Notes: generated from the letters alone by a model not told the origin. A DNA stretch of 64,000 nt from Nevskia sp. (GCF_021732705.1 NZ_JAKFUM010000016.1:176988-240987), one strand, 5' to 3'; positions 1 to 9,091 are shown, numbered from the stretch's first letter. Numbers and translations: made by a program.

Positions 1-3000
1 GCGGCGGCATCGGTGCGCTCGGACGCGATTGCCCGCAGCCAGTTCAGATGCTGGCGCAGGCTGGCGTTCTCGGCGTGGCTGGCAGCGGTCAGCGTGCGGC
101 GCAGCGCGGTCAGCCTTTCAAGGCCGTCCGGCGTGTCGATGGCGTCGTCGTCGCGGCTCGCCGTGCGGACGTCGATCAGCAGGTCGAGCGTGTCGATCAG
201 GCCGGTGTAGACGCTGCGGTCGACCATCGGCTGATCCGGCAGCGCCAGCAGCCCGGCGCGCAGGGTCAGCAGGTGGCCGGCCAGATTGCCGCTGTCGACC
301 GACGAGATGTAGCGCGGCGGCAGCGGCGCCAGCGTGCGGGTGTCGTACCAGTTGTAGAAATGGCCGAGATGGCGCGGCAGCACGGCGAGCGTCGCGAAGC
401 TGGCCGCAGTGCGCCGCAGCAGCGTGCCGGTGCTGACGTAGCCGAAGTCATGCGCCGCCAGATTGGCCAGCAGCGCCATGCCGATGTTGGTCGGCGAGGT
501 CCGGTGCGCGGTGATCGGCCCCGGATGCTGCTGATGATTGTCCGGCGGCAGATGGTGATCCTCGGCGCCGACATGGCGCTCGAAGAACGCCCAGGTCTTG
601 CGCGCGATGCGGCGCAGGTAGCGCGTCTGCGTGTCGGACAACGATGCTTCGCTGCGCTGCGGTGGGTGGCTCAGCCATGCCGCCAGCCACGGCGCCGCCA
701 GCCACAGCACGAGGATCGGCCAAGCCGCCAGCAGCGCGGCCGGACGCGCCAGCATCAGCACGGCGATGACGGCGATGGCCAGCAGCGGCGCGATCGCCAT
801 GCGCCGCAAGGTGCCGGCCAGCGACGTGGCCAACGACTCGGCAGCGGCCGCGCCGGGTTCGCCGGCGATCTGCCATTCGAGCAGGCCGCGATGCGAGACC
901 TGCATCCGCCACAGCGTGCGGACGATGGCGTCGAGGCTGTACGCGGCCTCGAACGGCAGGCAGGCCACGCGGAACAGCACGCGTTCGAGACTGCGCCGGG
1001 CGTTGCGGCCGACGCCGGGCAGATGGCGATGCCAGCGCACGTCGTCCGGGCGTCGCAGCGCATCGACGACGCTCACCAGCAGCAGCGGCAGCAGCGGTAG
1101 CGCCAGCACCGTCGCGGTCCAGAACGCCGGATACGGCAGCCAGCGCCAGCCGCACAGCGTCATCGCGACCAGCGCCGGCGCGGTCAGGCTGCGCCGCAGG
1201 TTGTCGGCGAGCTTCCAGCGCGACAGCGCCGACAGCGGGTTGTGCAGCCGTGTGCCGGCAGGCCCCGGCACGTTCGGCAGCAGCCAGCGGGCGATCTGCC
1301 AGTCACCGCGGATCCACCGGTGCTGCCGCCGGGCATCGGCCAGATAGCGCGCCGGGTATTCCTCGAACAGGTCGACATCGCTGAGCAGGCCGGAGCGCGC
1401 GTGACAGCCTTCCAGCAGGTCGTGGCTGAGGATGCGGTTGTCGGGGAAACGGCCGTCGAGCGCCTGCTCGAAGGCATCGACATCGTAGATGCCCTTGCCG
1501 ATGAACGAGCCTTCGCCGAACAGATCCTGATAGACGTCGGACACCGAGCGCGTGTACGGATCGATGCCCGGCTCGCTGCCGGCCATGTCGGCATATCGCG
1601 AGCGCGGTGCGGCCGACAGGCTCGCCGCCATCCGCGGCTGCAGGATGCCGTAGCCGCCGGTCACGCGCTGCGCCCGTGGATCGAAGCGCGGCCGGTTCAG
1701 CGGGTGTGCCATCGCGCCGACCAGTTGCCGCGCCGTGTCGCGCGGCAGCAGCGTGTCGGCATCGAGCGTGATCACGTAGCGCACGTCGCGCAGGCGACGG
1801 CTGTCGCCGACGATGCAGGCGAAGCGGTCCTCGCCGTGCCCGCGGAGCAGCGCGTTCAGATCCGACAGCTTGCCGCGCTTGCGCTCGAAGCCCATCCACA
1901 GCCGTTCGCCGGCATTCCAGAAGCGCGGCCGGTGCAGCAGATGGAAGCGGTCGCCGAGCGTCGTGTCCGGCTCGGCATGACGCTGGTTCAGCGCAAGGAT
2001 GCCGTCGCGTGCGCGCTTTACCAGCGCTTCATCGTCCGGCGTTGTTTCATCATCGGCATCGACGACATCGGTCAGCAGCGCGAAATGCAGGTTGTCATCG
2101 CGATTGCCGAGGTAGCGGACTTCCAGCGCTTCCAGCAGCGCATCGATGCCGGCCGGCGTGGCGAGCATCGACGGCACCACGACCAGCGTCCGCATCGAAG
2201 GCGGCAGGCCACGCGCATAGTCCATGCGCGGCAGCCGCTGCGGCGTCATCAGCAGCGTGACCAGCCAGTTCGCAAGGGCCGTCGCCATCTGGCTGGCGGC
2301 CAGCAGTGCCACCACCGCCAGCAGTGCCAGCGCCCAGTCCGGCACGTCGTCGCCCGCAGCGACCCGGAGCAGGCCGGCGGTCACCGCCATCGTCAGCAGC
2401 GCGATGACGCCGAGGTGGATCGCCAGCGGCGAACGCGCGGCAGCCCGTCGCAGCCGTTCGATCGGCGGCAGCTGCGCCTGGATCGCCTGTTCGAGCTGCG
2501 GCTGGCCCTGGTCGATCAGGTAGTAGCCGACATGCCCGCGATGATCGCCGTCGCCGTACTGGCGACGCGCCAGTCGGCTCAGCGCCACGGCGGCCCGCGC
2601 GATATCGATCTCGGCATGCGGGCTGCAGCGCGCCAGCGTATCGATGGCGTGGCGATAGCGGTCGCGCGTCGCGAAGTCCATGCCGGCGTAGTCGCCATCG
2701 CCGTGGCCATCGCTGTCCTCGCGCAGCACCTGCTCGACCTTCGACATGGTCTCGACGAACACGCGCCAGTCCAGCGCGCCGAGCAGGCGCAGGCTGCCGA
2801 TGCTGTTGCTGATCGACACCTGATCGGCGGCCTGCTGCTGGTTTTCCTGCAGTACCAGCTGCTCGATGGTCTGGCTCGACTCGGCCAGCCGCTGCTCGAT
2901 CCAGGTCAGCGGCAAGGCCAGTGCCGGGCCGTGGCCCTGCAGCCGGCGCGCGAGTTCGGCGACGAAGGTGCTGACCATCGGCGGATCGGAGCGTGCCATG

Positions 3001-3722
3001 TCGGCGATCACGAGGATCAGGCTTTTCGGGTCGCTTTCGGCCATCGCCATCATCCGGTCGGCCCAGTCCTGCGCCTGATCCAGATGCTGTCGCGTCGCGG
3101 TGATGTGGGCACCGACGCGACGCAGGTTCTCGATCAGCGCCAGTCGCAGCATGATCGGGATCGCCCACAGCTCGCCGAGCGCAAGCGGCTCGAGCGTCTG
3201 ATACGCGGTGATGAAGCGGCCGAGGATCTCGGCATCGATCCGCCCGTCGCCGTGCGAGATCGCGTTCAGCGCCAGATCGTAGACCCGCGGCAGGTTCGCG
3301 GATGGACCCTCGGCCAGCCGCGGCAGCTCGCGGCTGTAGGCCGCCGGCAGATGCTGACGCGCCGTGCGGATCTGCTCCTCGATCAGGTAGAAGTTGTCGA
3401 GCAGCCACTCGCCGGCGGGTGCGATCCGTTGCCGCGCCTTGACCGCCTCCGCCAGCACGGCCGCGGTTTCGCGCAGCGTCGCTTCGTTCGATGCCAGCCG
3501 CTTCAGCAGCAGATCACCGCGCGCGCCCGACGACAGCCGATGCAGCGCCGCCAGCGCCTTGCCGTGCGCTTCCATCTGCTCGAGGCTGAACAGCTCGGCC
3601 CGCAGCGGCAGTTGCTCGCCATCGTCATCGCTCGCGGCCAGCCGCCGCGTATCCCGCAGGCGCTGGCGCAGGCCTTCGAGCCATTCACGGATCGACGCGG
3701 GCCCTGACTGAAGAGGGCTCAT
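1..3722 (-). CDS. ndvB: Cyclic beta-1,2-glucan synthase, N-terminal part (runs off the window)
   Basis: Reading from the ATG at 3722 the frame stays open to base 1, giving about 1,240 residues of a protein whose family is usually about 2,800 residues long, so the C-terminal phosphorylase (GH94) half lies outside. Visible: an N-terminal helical region; membrane segments near residues 430-490; a GT84 glycosyltransferase core with LDADT near residue 650 and the QxxRW motif (QHRWIRGDW) near 800; more membrane segments near 840-890 and 980-1010; and the start of the glycoamylase-like domain (SPTNIGMALL) near 1085. The enzyme polymerises UDP-glucose into cyclic beta-1,2-glucan at the inner membrane for osmoadaptation of the periplasm. 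It is last in a row of four same-strand genes (BON protein, stress protein, unknown, synthase) with a 28-nt gap to its neighbour. Family call firm; symbol by homology recalled from rhizobia. Confidence 0.88.
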   Translation of the reverse strand, partial: MSPLQSGPASIREWLEGLRQRLRDTRRLAASDDDGEQLPLRAELFSLEQMEAHGKALAALHRLSSGARGDLLLKRLASNEATLRETAAVLAEAVKARQRIAPAGEWLLDNFYLIEEQIRTARQHLPAAYSRELPRLAEGPSANLPRVYDLALNAISHGDGRIDAEILGRFITAYQTLEPLALGELWAIPIMLRLALIENLRRVGAHITATRQHLDQAQDWADRMMAMAESDPKSLILVIADMARSDPPMVSTFVAELARRLQGHGPALALPLTWIEQRLAESSQTIEQLVLQENQQQAADQVSISNSIGSLRLLGALDWRVFVETMSKVEQVLREDSDGHGDGDYAGMDFATRDRYRHAIDTLARCSPHAEIDIARAAVALSRLARRQYGDGDHRGHVGYYLIDQGQPQLEQAIQAQLPPIERLRRAAARSPLAIHLGVIALLTMAVTAGLLRVAAGDDVPDWALALLAVVALLAASQMATALANWLVTLLMTPQRLPRMDYARGLPPSMRTLVVVPSMLATPAGIDALLEALEVRYLGNRDDNLHFALLTDVVDADDETTPDDEALVKRARDGILALNQRHAEPDTTLGDRFHLLHRPRFWNAGERLWMGFERKRGKLSDLNALLRGHGEDRFACIVGDSRRLRDVRYVITLDADTLLPRDTARQLVGAMAHPLNRPRFDPRAQRVTGGYGILQPRMAASLSAAPRSRYADMAGSEPGIDPYTRSVSDVYQDLFGEGSFIGKGIYDVDAFEQALDGRFPDNRILSHDLLEGCHARSGLLSDVDLFEEYPARYLADARRQHRWIRGDWQIARWLLPNVPGPAGTRLHNPLSALSRWKLADNLRRSLTAPALVAMTLCGWRWLPYPAFWTATVLALPLLPLLLVSVVDALRRPDDVRWHRHLPGVGRNARRSLERVLFRVACLPFEAAYSLDAIVRTLWRMQVSHRGLLEWQIAGEPGAAAAESLATSLAGTLRRMAIAPLLAIAVIAVLMLARPAALLAAWPILVLWLAAPWLAAWLSHPPQRSEASLSDTQTRYLRRIARKTWAFFERHVGAEDHHLPPDNHQQHPGPITAHRTSPTNIGMALLANLAAHDFGYVSTGTLLRRTAASFATLAVLPRHLGHFYNWYDTRTLAPLPPRYISSVDSGNLAGHLLTLRAGLLALPDQPMVDRSVYTGLIDTLDLLIDVRTASRDDDAIDTPDGLERLTALRRTLTAASHAENASLRQHLNWLRAIASERTDAA

Positions 3723-3750
3723 GCGCAGGCGAGGCCTGCTGCCGACACGC

Positions 3751-4221
3751 TCATTCGCGCCGGAACGGCGCTCCGCTCACCGGGAAATGTCGGCTGAAGA
3801 AGTTGCGCAGGCGCTGCTCGGACTCGGCTTCGCTGATCCGGCGGCGAAGCTGGAACAGCTGCACGAGCCGGCGGAAGCGACTGTCGCGGCATTCGCCATC
3901 GATGGCCGGCGCCGACTCCCAGACGGTCTGCGCCTCGTCGATCAACCGATGCCACGGCGCGTTGCCGGTTGCTGCCTTGCCGATTGCGGTCACGGGGGAA
4001 TGCTCCTGCTGGGAAGGGTCTGGCGCGACGGCCGTGGAAGACCGCACCGTCGCCCGGGGCCACGGGCAATACAGCCCGACGCAATCGACGACGACCGGAT
4101 CCGGCCCGGCTCGGCTGCCATGGCTCGCAAAGCGCACGGCAGCGTCCGTCGGCAGCCGGATCCGGATCACCGCTTCGATCTCGATGACGGCGCGATCGGC
4201 CGCCGTGAGGTCTTCGATCAT
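3751..4221 (-). CDS. Hypothetical protein
   Basis: A 156-residue protein of no family I recognise. The start at 4221 is supported by an AGGAG ribosome site 8 nt upstream. The N-terminal half (MIEDLTAADRAV, then IEAVIRIRLP) looks like a small beta-rich domain; the C-terminal half is Arg-rich and probably helical. No signal peptide or membrane segment is seen. It lies 71 nt after the glycine-zipper stress gene and 28 nt before the glucan synthase, so it is likely cotranscribed with both. Function unknown. Confidence 0.6.
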   Translation of the reverse strand: MIEDLTAADRAVIEIEAVIRIRLPTDAAVRFASHGSRAGPDPVVVDCVGLYCPWPRATVRSSTAVAPDPSQQEHSPVTAIGKAATGNAPWHRLIDEAQTVWESAPAIDGECRDSRFRRLVQLFQLRRRISEAESEQRLRNFFSRHFPVSGAPFRRE

Positions 4222-4292
4222 CGAGGCACTCCTGATGACGTCGCGGACCGCGGCTGGGCGCGGTCACGCGGAGCTGATGACGGATGTCCGGG

Positions 4293-4817
4293 TCAGTCCA
4301 CCGTTGCCGATTCGTGCGTGGTCGAGATGTCCTCGGCGCCGGCGGTGCGGAAGATTTCCTTGATCCGGCGCGAATGCTCGGGCGTTTCCGAGTGCACCGA
4401 CATCAGGATGTTGCCGCCCTTGACCATGTCCTCGTAACGCTTGGCCTCGAATTCCGGAATGCCCATGCCGATCAGGGCGCCGGCGATGCCGCCGACGGCC
4501 GCGCCCACCGCCACGCCGCTGAGCGCGGCCATGATCGGGCCCGCGGCGATCAGCGGCCCGACACCGGGAATGGCCAGCGCGCCGATGCCCGCGAGCAGGC
4601 CGAGCACGCCGCCGGTGAGGCCACCGGCGCCGACCCCGGTGATCGCGCCTTCCGGTGCCTTGGTGTTGTGCTCGTGCGCGAAGTCGCGGCTGCCGTCGCG
4701 GTCTGGAAACAGCACGGAGATGTCTTTCTCGTTGACGCCGCCGGTGGTGCGCAGCAGGTCGACGATGCGTTCGGCCTGGACCGGACTCTTGGCGATGCAG
4801 AAGATGGCGTTGGCCAT
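4293..4817 (-). CDS. Glycine-zipper general-stress protein (DUF1269/YflT-like)
   Basis: 174 residues, starting at the ATG at 4817 behind an AAGGAG site; a longer frame exists upstream but has no ribosome site. The N-terminus (MANAIFCIAKSPVQAERIVD) is the small alpha/beta fold typical of general-stress proteins that act on a residue pair of helices; the middle (about residues 55-115) is a Gly/Ala-rich hydrophobic stretch with repeated GxxxG spacing, a glycine zipper likely to insert in or lie on a membrane; the C-terminus returns to the alpha/beta fold. Such proteins are often found beside BON and CsbD genes, as here. Its biochemical role is unknown; envelope stress is inferred from family and neighbours. 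Confidence 0.7.
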   Translation of the reverse strand: MANAIFCIAKSPVQAERIVDLLRTTGGVNEKDISVLFPDRDGSRDFAHEHNTKAPEGAITGVGAGGLTGGVLGLLAGIGALAIPGVGPLIAAGPIMAALSGVAVGAAVGGIAGALIGMGIPEFEAKRYEDMVKGGNILMSVHSETPEHSRRIKEIFRTAGAEDISTTHESATVD

Positions 4818-4908
4818 GGATGGCTCCTTGATGATGGGGTTCGGGGAATCGGTCGCTGCCGTGCGGGCGGCGTCCGGCGTGCTTGCGACGGTCGCCGGCA
4901 CTGCCGCG

Positions 4909-5328
4909 CTAGTTCGGCTGCAGCTGGTTGTCGATGGCGCCGTCGCCGACCACGCGGCGGACCGCACGCTCGATGCTCATGCGCTCCTCGTAGTCGCGTA
5001 CCGGGCCGCGCAGGGTCACCAGCCGCATGTGGGCAATGATCTTGATGTTCTGGCCATCGACCGACAGGCCCGGTGTATCCAGTACCGACCGGCGCAGTGC
5101 CGCCACCAGTTCGATGTCCTCCGGCGCGTCGCTCTGGTTCGGCGGCGTCAGGGTCTGGCTCATCCGGTCACGCCGGTTGATCGCGCTGTTGTCGACCGCG
5201 GTTGGCGCAGCGGCAGCGGCTTCAGGCTTGGGCAACTTGTCCGCCGTGGCCGTGCTGGCGACGGTCATGCCGAGCCCAAGCACGGCCAGCAGCAGCGGCG
5301 AGGAACGGTTCGGCTTGCAGTCATTCAT
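4909..5328 (-). CDS. BON-domain periplasmic protein 1
   Basis: 139 residues: a signal peptide (SPLLLAVLGLGMTVASTATA, cleavage near residue 29), a Pro/Ala linker, and one BON domain (about residues 68-137) with the usual pattern of a helix, VDGQNIKIIAHMRLVTLRG and a conserved V-RDYEE/RAVRRVV helix. BON domains bind phospholipid or glycan surfaces and occur in osmotically induced proteins such as OsmY. It heads a four-gene row ending in the cyclic glucan synthase. A -24/-12-like element sits upstream with its near -12 base 48 nt from the ATG, shared with two other BON genes in this window. Confidence 0.8.
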   Translation of the reverse strand: MNDCKPNRSSPLLLAVLGLGMTVASTATADKLPKPEAAAAAPTAVDNSAINRRDRMSQTLTPPNQSDAPEDIELVAALRRSVLDTPGLSVDGQNIKIIAHMRLVTLRGPVRDYEERMSIERAVRRVVGDGAIDNQLQPN

Positions 5329-5375
5329 CTATCGGCTCCGGAACGCGTCGGCGACGCGGCTCGCAGAACGGCTTC

Positions 5376-5390
5376 GCATCCGTCGTACCC
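5376..5390 (-). promoter_or_regulatory. Putative sigma-54 (-24/-12) promoter of BON gene 1
   Basis: On the minus strand the sequence reads CGC-GGGTACGACGGATGC-GAAG: GG and GC are separated by exactly 10 nt, as sigma-54 requires. The near base of GC lies 48 nt before the BON-1 ATG. The same element, differing at few positions, precedes the BON genes at 9439 and 15331. It is not a perfect match to TGGCAC-N5-TTGC (T for C after GG, ATGC for TTGC), so the case rests on the threefold repetition and position. Confidence 0.5.
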
Positions 5391-5678
5391 GCGTTGCGGG
5401 GGGGGATGCTTGACCGAATAGGTGCGAGGGACGCGCGGGCCGCAGGCCGCGCGCGCCCGTCGGCGGCACGCAGGCGTTCGCGCCGGTAAATCCGGAGCGG
5501 TCTACCCGCAGCTTTTGCCGAACGCAGTCGCGCCGGACGCGCGCGCTGCAGCCATCGGCCGTGCCAGGGCCTTGTCTGGATTGAACTTTATCGATCGCGT
5601 TGCCGCAGCACGCAGCGCAGGCATCGATCGTGAGAATTCATTGGAGGAGTACCTCGACTCCCACCAGCAGGCGATGCC

Positions 5679-5879
5679 ATGAACGAAGACACGATCGAAG
5701 GACAGTGGAAGCAGCTCAAGGGCAAGGCCAAGACCCTGTGGGGAAAGCTCACCGATGACGAGCTGACGCAGGCCGAAGGCAATGTCGACCGTCTCGCCGG
5801 CCTCGTGCAGGAACGCTACGGCATCAGCCATGACCAGGCGCGCAAGCAGGTCAACGACTTCATGAACAACAAGCGTTAG
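5679..5879 (+). CDS. CsbD family stress protein
   Basis: 66 residues, hydrophilic and helical. The N-terminus (MNEDTIEGQWKQLKGKAKTLWGKLTDDEL) and the heptad-like QAEGNVDRLAGLVQERYG are diagnostic of the CsbD family, small bacterial proteins induced by general stress; their molecular role is not established. The ribosome site is weak: the nearest GGAGG is about 35 nt upstream. The gene is alone on the plus strand, divergent from BON gene 1 and followed by a strong hairpin terminator, so it is probably monocistronic. Confidence 0.85.
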   Translation: MNEDTIEGQWKQLKGKAKTLWGKLTDDELTQAEGNVDRLAGLVQERYGISHDQARKQVNDFMNNKR

Positions 5880-5949
5880 CGCAGCGGCTTCCCCCGAAGC
5901 CGCCGGCGAGCCTTCCACAGCGAGAAGGCCGCCAACGTCGATCCCTGTT

Positions 5950-5990
5950 GACCGGCTGTCCGCTTCCCCGGCGGACACCGGTCTTTTTTT
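5950..5990 (+). terminator. Rho-independent terminator after csbD-like gene
   Basis: GACCGG-c-TGTCCGC, loop TTCCCCG, then GCGGACA-CCGGTC followed by seven T. A 13-bp stem with one bulge and a T tract is a classic terminator. A second hairpin with an 8-bp perfect stem (5884-5903, GCGGCTTC/GAAGCCGC) lies immediately after the stop codon but has no T tract. Confidence 0.85.
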
Positions 5991-6122
5991 GTCTGCACGC
6001 CGGACCCGCCCCGGCCCATGTCGGTAAGCCTGACGGCTGCCGGACGCGATCCGGAAAGTTTGCATGTCGCCTGTTCCGGCGTGACTGCGATCAAGGCTTT
6101 CTGCATCAATAGCTTGTCGCAA

Positions 6123-6137
6123 TGGCACCGGCCTTGC
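6123..6137 (+). promoter_or_regulatory. Sigma-54 (-24/-12) promoter of rpoN
   Basis: TGGCAC-CGGCC-TTGC matches the consensus TGGCAC-N5-TTGC at every defined position, with GG and GC 10 nt apart. Transcription would start near 6149, giving a leader of about 30 nt before the rpoN ATG. It implies that this sigma-54 gene activates itself, given an activator. Confidence 0.7.
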
Positions 6138-6177
6138 CGCTCAGCCGGCACGCCCGCGAATCCGACAGGAATGACCG

Positions 6178-7776
6178 ATGACCGCACCCGCCTTTGCGCT
6201 GACCACCCGGCAGTCGCTGACCGTCTCGCCTCGCCTGCAGCAAGCCGTGCGGCTGCTGCAGATGTCCGCCATCGAGTTCCAGCAGGAAGTGCAGCAGCAG
6301 CTCGCCGACAATCCGTTCCTCGAGGAAGGCGACAGCGGTGACGCCGGCAACGAGGCGAACGGCGAGAACGACATCGCCAGCGAGATCTCGACCGCCATCA
6401 CGCATGACGACGGCCGCTCCACGCTGGCCGAGGCGCGGCCCGAACTGACGCCGTTCGATCGCGCCGTGGCGGGATCGTCGTCCGATACCGGCAGCGATCG
6501 CACTCCGCTGGCCCTTGATGCCGATGACAGCCGCGCCGAGCGCGAAACCGACACCGGCGATGATCGCGACAGCCACGGCGATGGTGCCGACGAGCCCGAC
6601 AGCGCCCACGAGCGGGCACTGACCGCCGCCGATGGCGACGGTGCCCCGCGCCACGACGGTCTGGCGCCCGACCCGTTCAACGGCCTGCACGCCGAGACCA
6701 GCCTGCGCGATCATCTGTACGAACAGCTCGCCGGCGCCCGGCTGTCACCTCGCGCGCAGCGGGCAGCGATGGTCGTGATCGAGACGCTCGACGACGATGG
6801 CTACCTGCGCGAAGCCCTGCTGCCCGATGCCGTGCCGAATGATGGCGAGCCCCCGCTGACCGAGGCCGAGCTCGACATCGGTCTCGCCATCGTCCAGCAG
6901 TTCGACCCGGTCGGCGTCGCCGCGCGCAGCCTGGTCGAATGCCTCGGCCTGCAGCTGGCGGCGTGTCCCGCGAGCACGCCTGGCCTGCGTCTGGCGCAGG
7001 CACTGGTGCGCGAGCATCTGCCACTGCTGGCGCGGCATGACTACGGCGGGCTGCAGCGACGTCTCGACTGCTCGGCCGCGGCGCTGCACGTCGCCCACGG
7101 CCTCATCCGGCATCTGAACCCGCGGCCGGCGGGGCATTTCCGCGATGCCCGCACCGATTACGTCGTCGCCGACGTGCTCGTGAGCCATGGTGCCGATGGC
7201 CTCAGCACGGCGATCAATCCGGCGGTGCTGTCGAAGGCGCGGCTCAATCAGGGCTGCATCGAACTGCTGCGGCGCTCGAACGATGCCCGCCATCCCGGCA
7301 TGCGCCATCAGTTGCAGGAGGCGCGCTGGCTGCTGCGCAACGCCGAGCAGCGCCACGTCACGATCAAGCGCGTGGCCGAGGTCATCGTCGTTCGCCAGCG
7401 GGCGTTCTTCGAGTACGGCGAAGTGGCGCTGAAGCCGCTGGCGCTGCGCGAAGTGGCCGATGAGCTCGGGCTGCACGAGTCGACGCTGTCGCGCGCGACG
7501 TCGAACAAGTACATGGCCACGCCGCGCGGCCTGTACGAGTTCCGGCATTTCTTCTCGCGCACGCTGGCCACCGAAACCGGCGGGACCTGCTCGGCCACGG
7601 CGGTGCGGGCGCTGATCCGCGAGATGATCGAATCGGAACGGCCGGACGACCCGCTGTCGGATGTCACCGTCGCGCGCAGACTCGGCGAGAGCGGCATCTG
7701 TGTGGCTCGCCGCACGGTCGCGAAGTACCGCAATCAGCTGAAGCTGCCGCCGTGGGAACTGCGCCACCTGCCGTGA
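6178..7776 (+). CDS. rpoN: RNA polymerase sigma-54 factor
   Basis: 532 residues. Region I is Gln/Leu-rich (LTTRQSLTVSPRLQQAVRLL, ending DNPFLEE); region II, about residues 50-165, is long and very acidic (many Asp/Glu); region III holds the core-binding domain and HTH; the C-terminal RpoN box reads ARRTVAKYRNQL, the invariant DNA-binding motif. AGGA 8 nt upstream fixes the start. The usual neighbours of the housekeeping copy (lptB before, hpf and ptsN after) are absent, so this is likely a paralog (RpoN2 type) serving the local gene cluster, which includes two NtrC-type activators. Its own promoter is of sigma-54 type. Identification is firm; that another rpoN exists is inferred. Confidence 0.95.
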   Translation: MTAPAFALTTRQSLTVSPRLQQAVRLLQMSAIEFQQEVQQQLADNPFLEEGDSGDAGNEANGENDIASEISTAITHDDGRSTLAEARPELTPFDRAVAGSSSDTGSDRTPLALDADDSRAERETDTGDDRDSHGDGADEPDSAHERALTAADGDGAPRHDGLAPDPFNGLHAETSLRDHLYEQLAGARLSPRAQRAAMVVIETLDDDGYLREALLPDAVPNDGEPPLTEAELDIGLAIVQQFDPVGVAARSLVECLGLQLAACPASTPGLRLAQALVREHLPLLARHDYGGLQRRLDCSAAALHVAHGLIRHLNPRPAGHFRDARTDYVVADVLVSHGADGLSTAINPAVLSKARLNQGCIELLRRSNDARHPGMRHQLQEARWLLRNAEQRHVTIKRVAEVIVVRQRAFFEYGEVALKPLALREVADELGLHESTLSRATSNKYMATPRGLYEFRHFFSRTLATETGGTCSATAVRALIREMIESERPDDPLSDVTVARRLGESGICVARRTVAKYRNQLKLPPWELRHLP

Positions 7777-7815
7777 GCGGCGGTGTGTCGCGGTTCGATC
7801 AACCTGCCTCCGCGC

Positions 7816-7840
7816 GCGCCGGCTGCGGCCGGACCGGCGC
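7816..7840. terminator. Hairpin between convergent rpoN and glycosyltransferase genes
   Basis: GCGCCGG, an 11-nt loop, CCGGCGC. It abuts the stop codon of the minus-strand gene. No T tract, so termination is plausible rather than shown. Confidence 0.35.
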
Positions 7841-8998
7841 TCAGGCCAGCAGCTTGCGATAGCGCAGCGCGCCGACCACCCGCCAGAACACCGCCAGCGG
7901 CGGAACGGCCACGGCTGCGCCGATGGCCTGCACGGTATGGCGCACGGTCAGCGGCGAGCCGGTCAGCCGCTCGATGCAGCAGCGCACCGTCAGCACGCTC
8001 CAGACCGATGCCGCCATCACGGCCGTGTACAGGCCGCTGAACGGAGCGGCCGCCAGCGCCAACGCCGCCGCGATCACGATCGCGTAGTAATCCCAGCGCG
8101 GCAGCTGCTGGATTCTCGAGCGATACAGCCCTGGATGCTTGCGGTACAGCAGGGCATCGAACTGCAACTGCCGCTGCTGCGCGAGGCTCGCGCCCCATGC
8201 GGCCGGCGCCACGGCGTGGACGACGCGCGCGCGTGGCTCGTGGCGGATGCGCAATTGGCCGCCGAAGCGCTCCATCAGGCTGAAGTGCAGATCGGCGTCG
8301 TCGCGCCAGCCCTCGCTGAAGCGTTCGTCGAAGCCGCCCACCGTGGACAGCGCACGCTGATGGACGAAGCAGTTGGCCGACATGAACTCGCCCTCGCGCT
8401 GGACGGCAACCTGACGCTCATGATGGCCTGCCGCCACCGGCAGCGGTGCCACGACATCGCCGCTGACGGCCGCGATGTTCGGCGTCAGCGCGGCCATGCC
8501 CTGCCGCAGCCAGTCGCTGTCCGGCACGGCATCGTCATCGGTGAATGCGATGACGGCACCGCGCGCGTACATCCAGCCGCGATTGCGCGCCGCGGCAAGG
8601 CCGGAGGCATCGTCGGCGATCAGGTACTGCACCGCCGGCGTGCCGTTGCAGCGTCGGGCCACCGCCATGACGATGCGGCGGGTTTCCTGACTGGCACAGG
8701 CATCGACGACGATGATCTCGTACTGCTCCTTCGGCAGATCCTGCTGCACCAGCGCATGCAGGCAGCGCAGCAGGAAGTCCGGCCGCAGGCAGGTCGGGAC
8801 CACGACCGACGCCCTCGGCATCGGCCTTGACGACACTGACGCTGCAGGCGGCGCCGTCGCCGGCGGCGGCTCCGCGGACGCCGGGGCCGCATCGGCCCGA
8901 TCCACCGACGCGAGGCCCGGTGCCGGATCCGGTGGCCGAGCCGGCATGTGCGCCTGCCAGGCCTCGTCCGGACGCTCGTCGCCATCATTCAGATTCAT
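7841..8998 (-). CDS. Family 2 glycosyltransferase, membrane-anchored
   Basis: 385 residues from the ATG at 8998, chosen because AGGGGA lies upstream. After a Pro/Ala-rich disordered N-terminus (to about residue 60) comes a GT-A domain: VVVPTCLRPDFLLRCLHAL, then IVVDACAS, GLAAARNRG and the DxD-type metal site FTDDDAVPDSDW, then a GGFDERFSEGWRDDADL acceptor segment. Two or three hydrophobic segments near the C-terminus (YYAIVIAAALALAAAPF, later VPPLAVFWRVV) anchor it to the inner membrane. Sugar and acceptor cannot be read from sequence. It follows BON gene 2 by 93 nt on the same strand and may share its promoter, pointing to an envelope glycan role. Confidence 0.85.
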   Translation of the reverse strand: MNLNDGDERPDEAWQAHMPARPPDPAPGLASVDRADAAPASAEPPPATAPPAASVSSRPMPRASVVVPTCLRPDFLLRCLHALVQQDLPKEQYEIIVVDACASQETRRIVMAVARRCNGTPAVQYLIADDASGLAAARNRGWMYARGAVIAFTDDDAVPDSDWLRQGMAALTPNIAAVSGDVVAPLPVAAGHHERQVAVQREGEFMSANCFVHQRALSTVGGFDERFSEGWRDDADLHFSLMERFGGQLRIRHEPRARVVHAVAPAAWGASLAQQRQLQFDALLYRKHPGLYRSRIQQLPRWDYYAIVIAAALALAAAPFSGLYTAVMAASVWSVLTVRCCIERLTGSPLTVRHTVQAIGAAVAVPPLAVFWRVVGALRYRKLLA

Positions 8999-9091
8999 CG
9001 ACGTCCCCTGCCTGCCGCGGACCGGCGGCGCGATCGGCAAGATCGATCCGGAGCCCGCAGGAATTACCGCCGTCTGCCCGACGACGGACCG

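Noticed and set aside
1242-3707. 821-codon open frame on the plus strand
   Set aside because: Antisense to the cyclic glucan synthase, which has clear motifs; composition is that of a shadow frame.
5560-5620. EcfG-type stress promoter before the csbD-like gene
   Set aside because: A GAAC and a GTT are present but only 12 nt apart; the consensus needs 16-17.
9037-9049. Possible -24/-12 promoter before the glycosyltransferase gene
   Set aside because: The CC and GC pairs are 9 nt apart instead of 10, which abolishes sigma-54 recognition.
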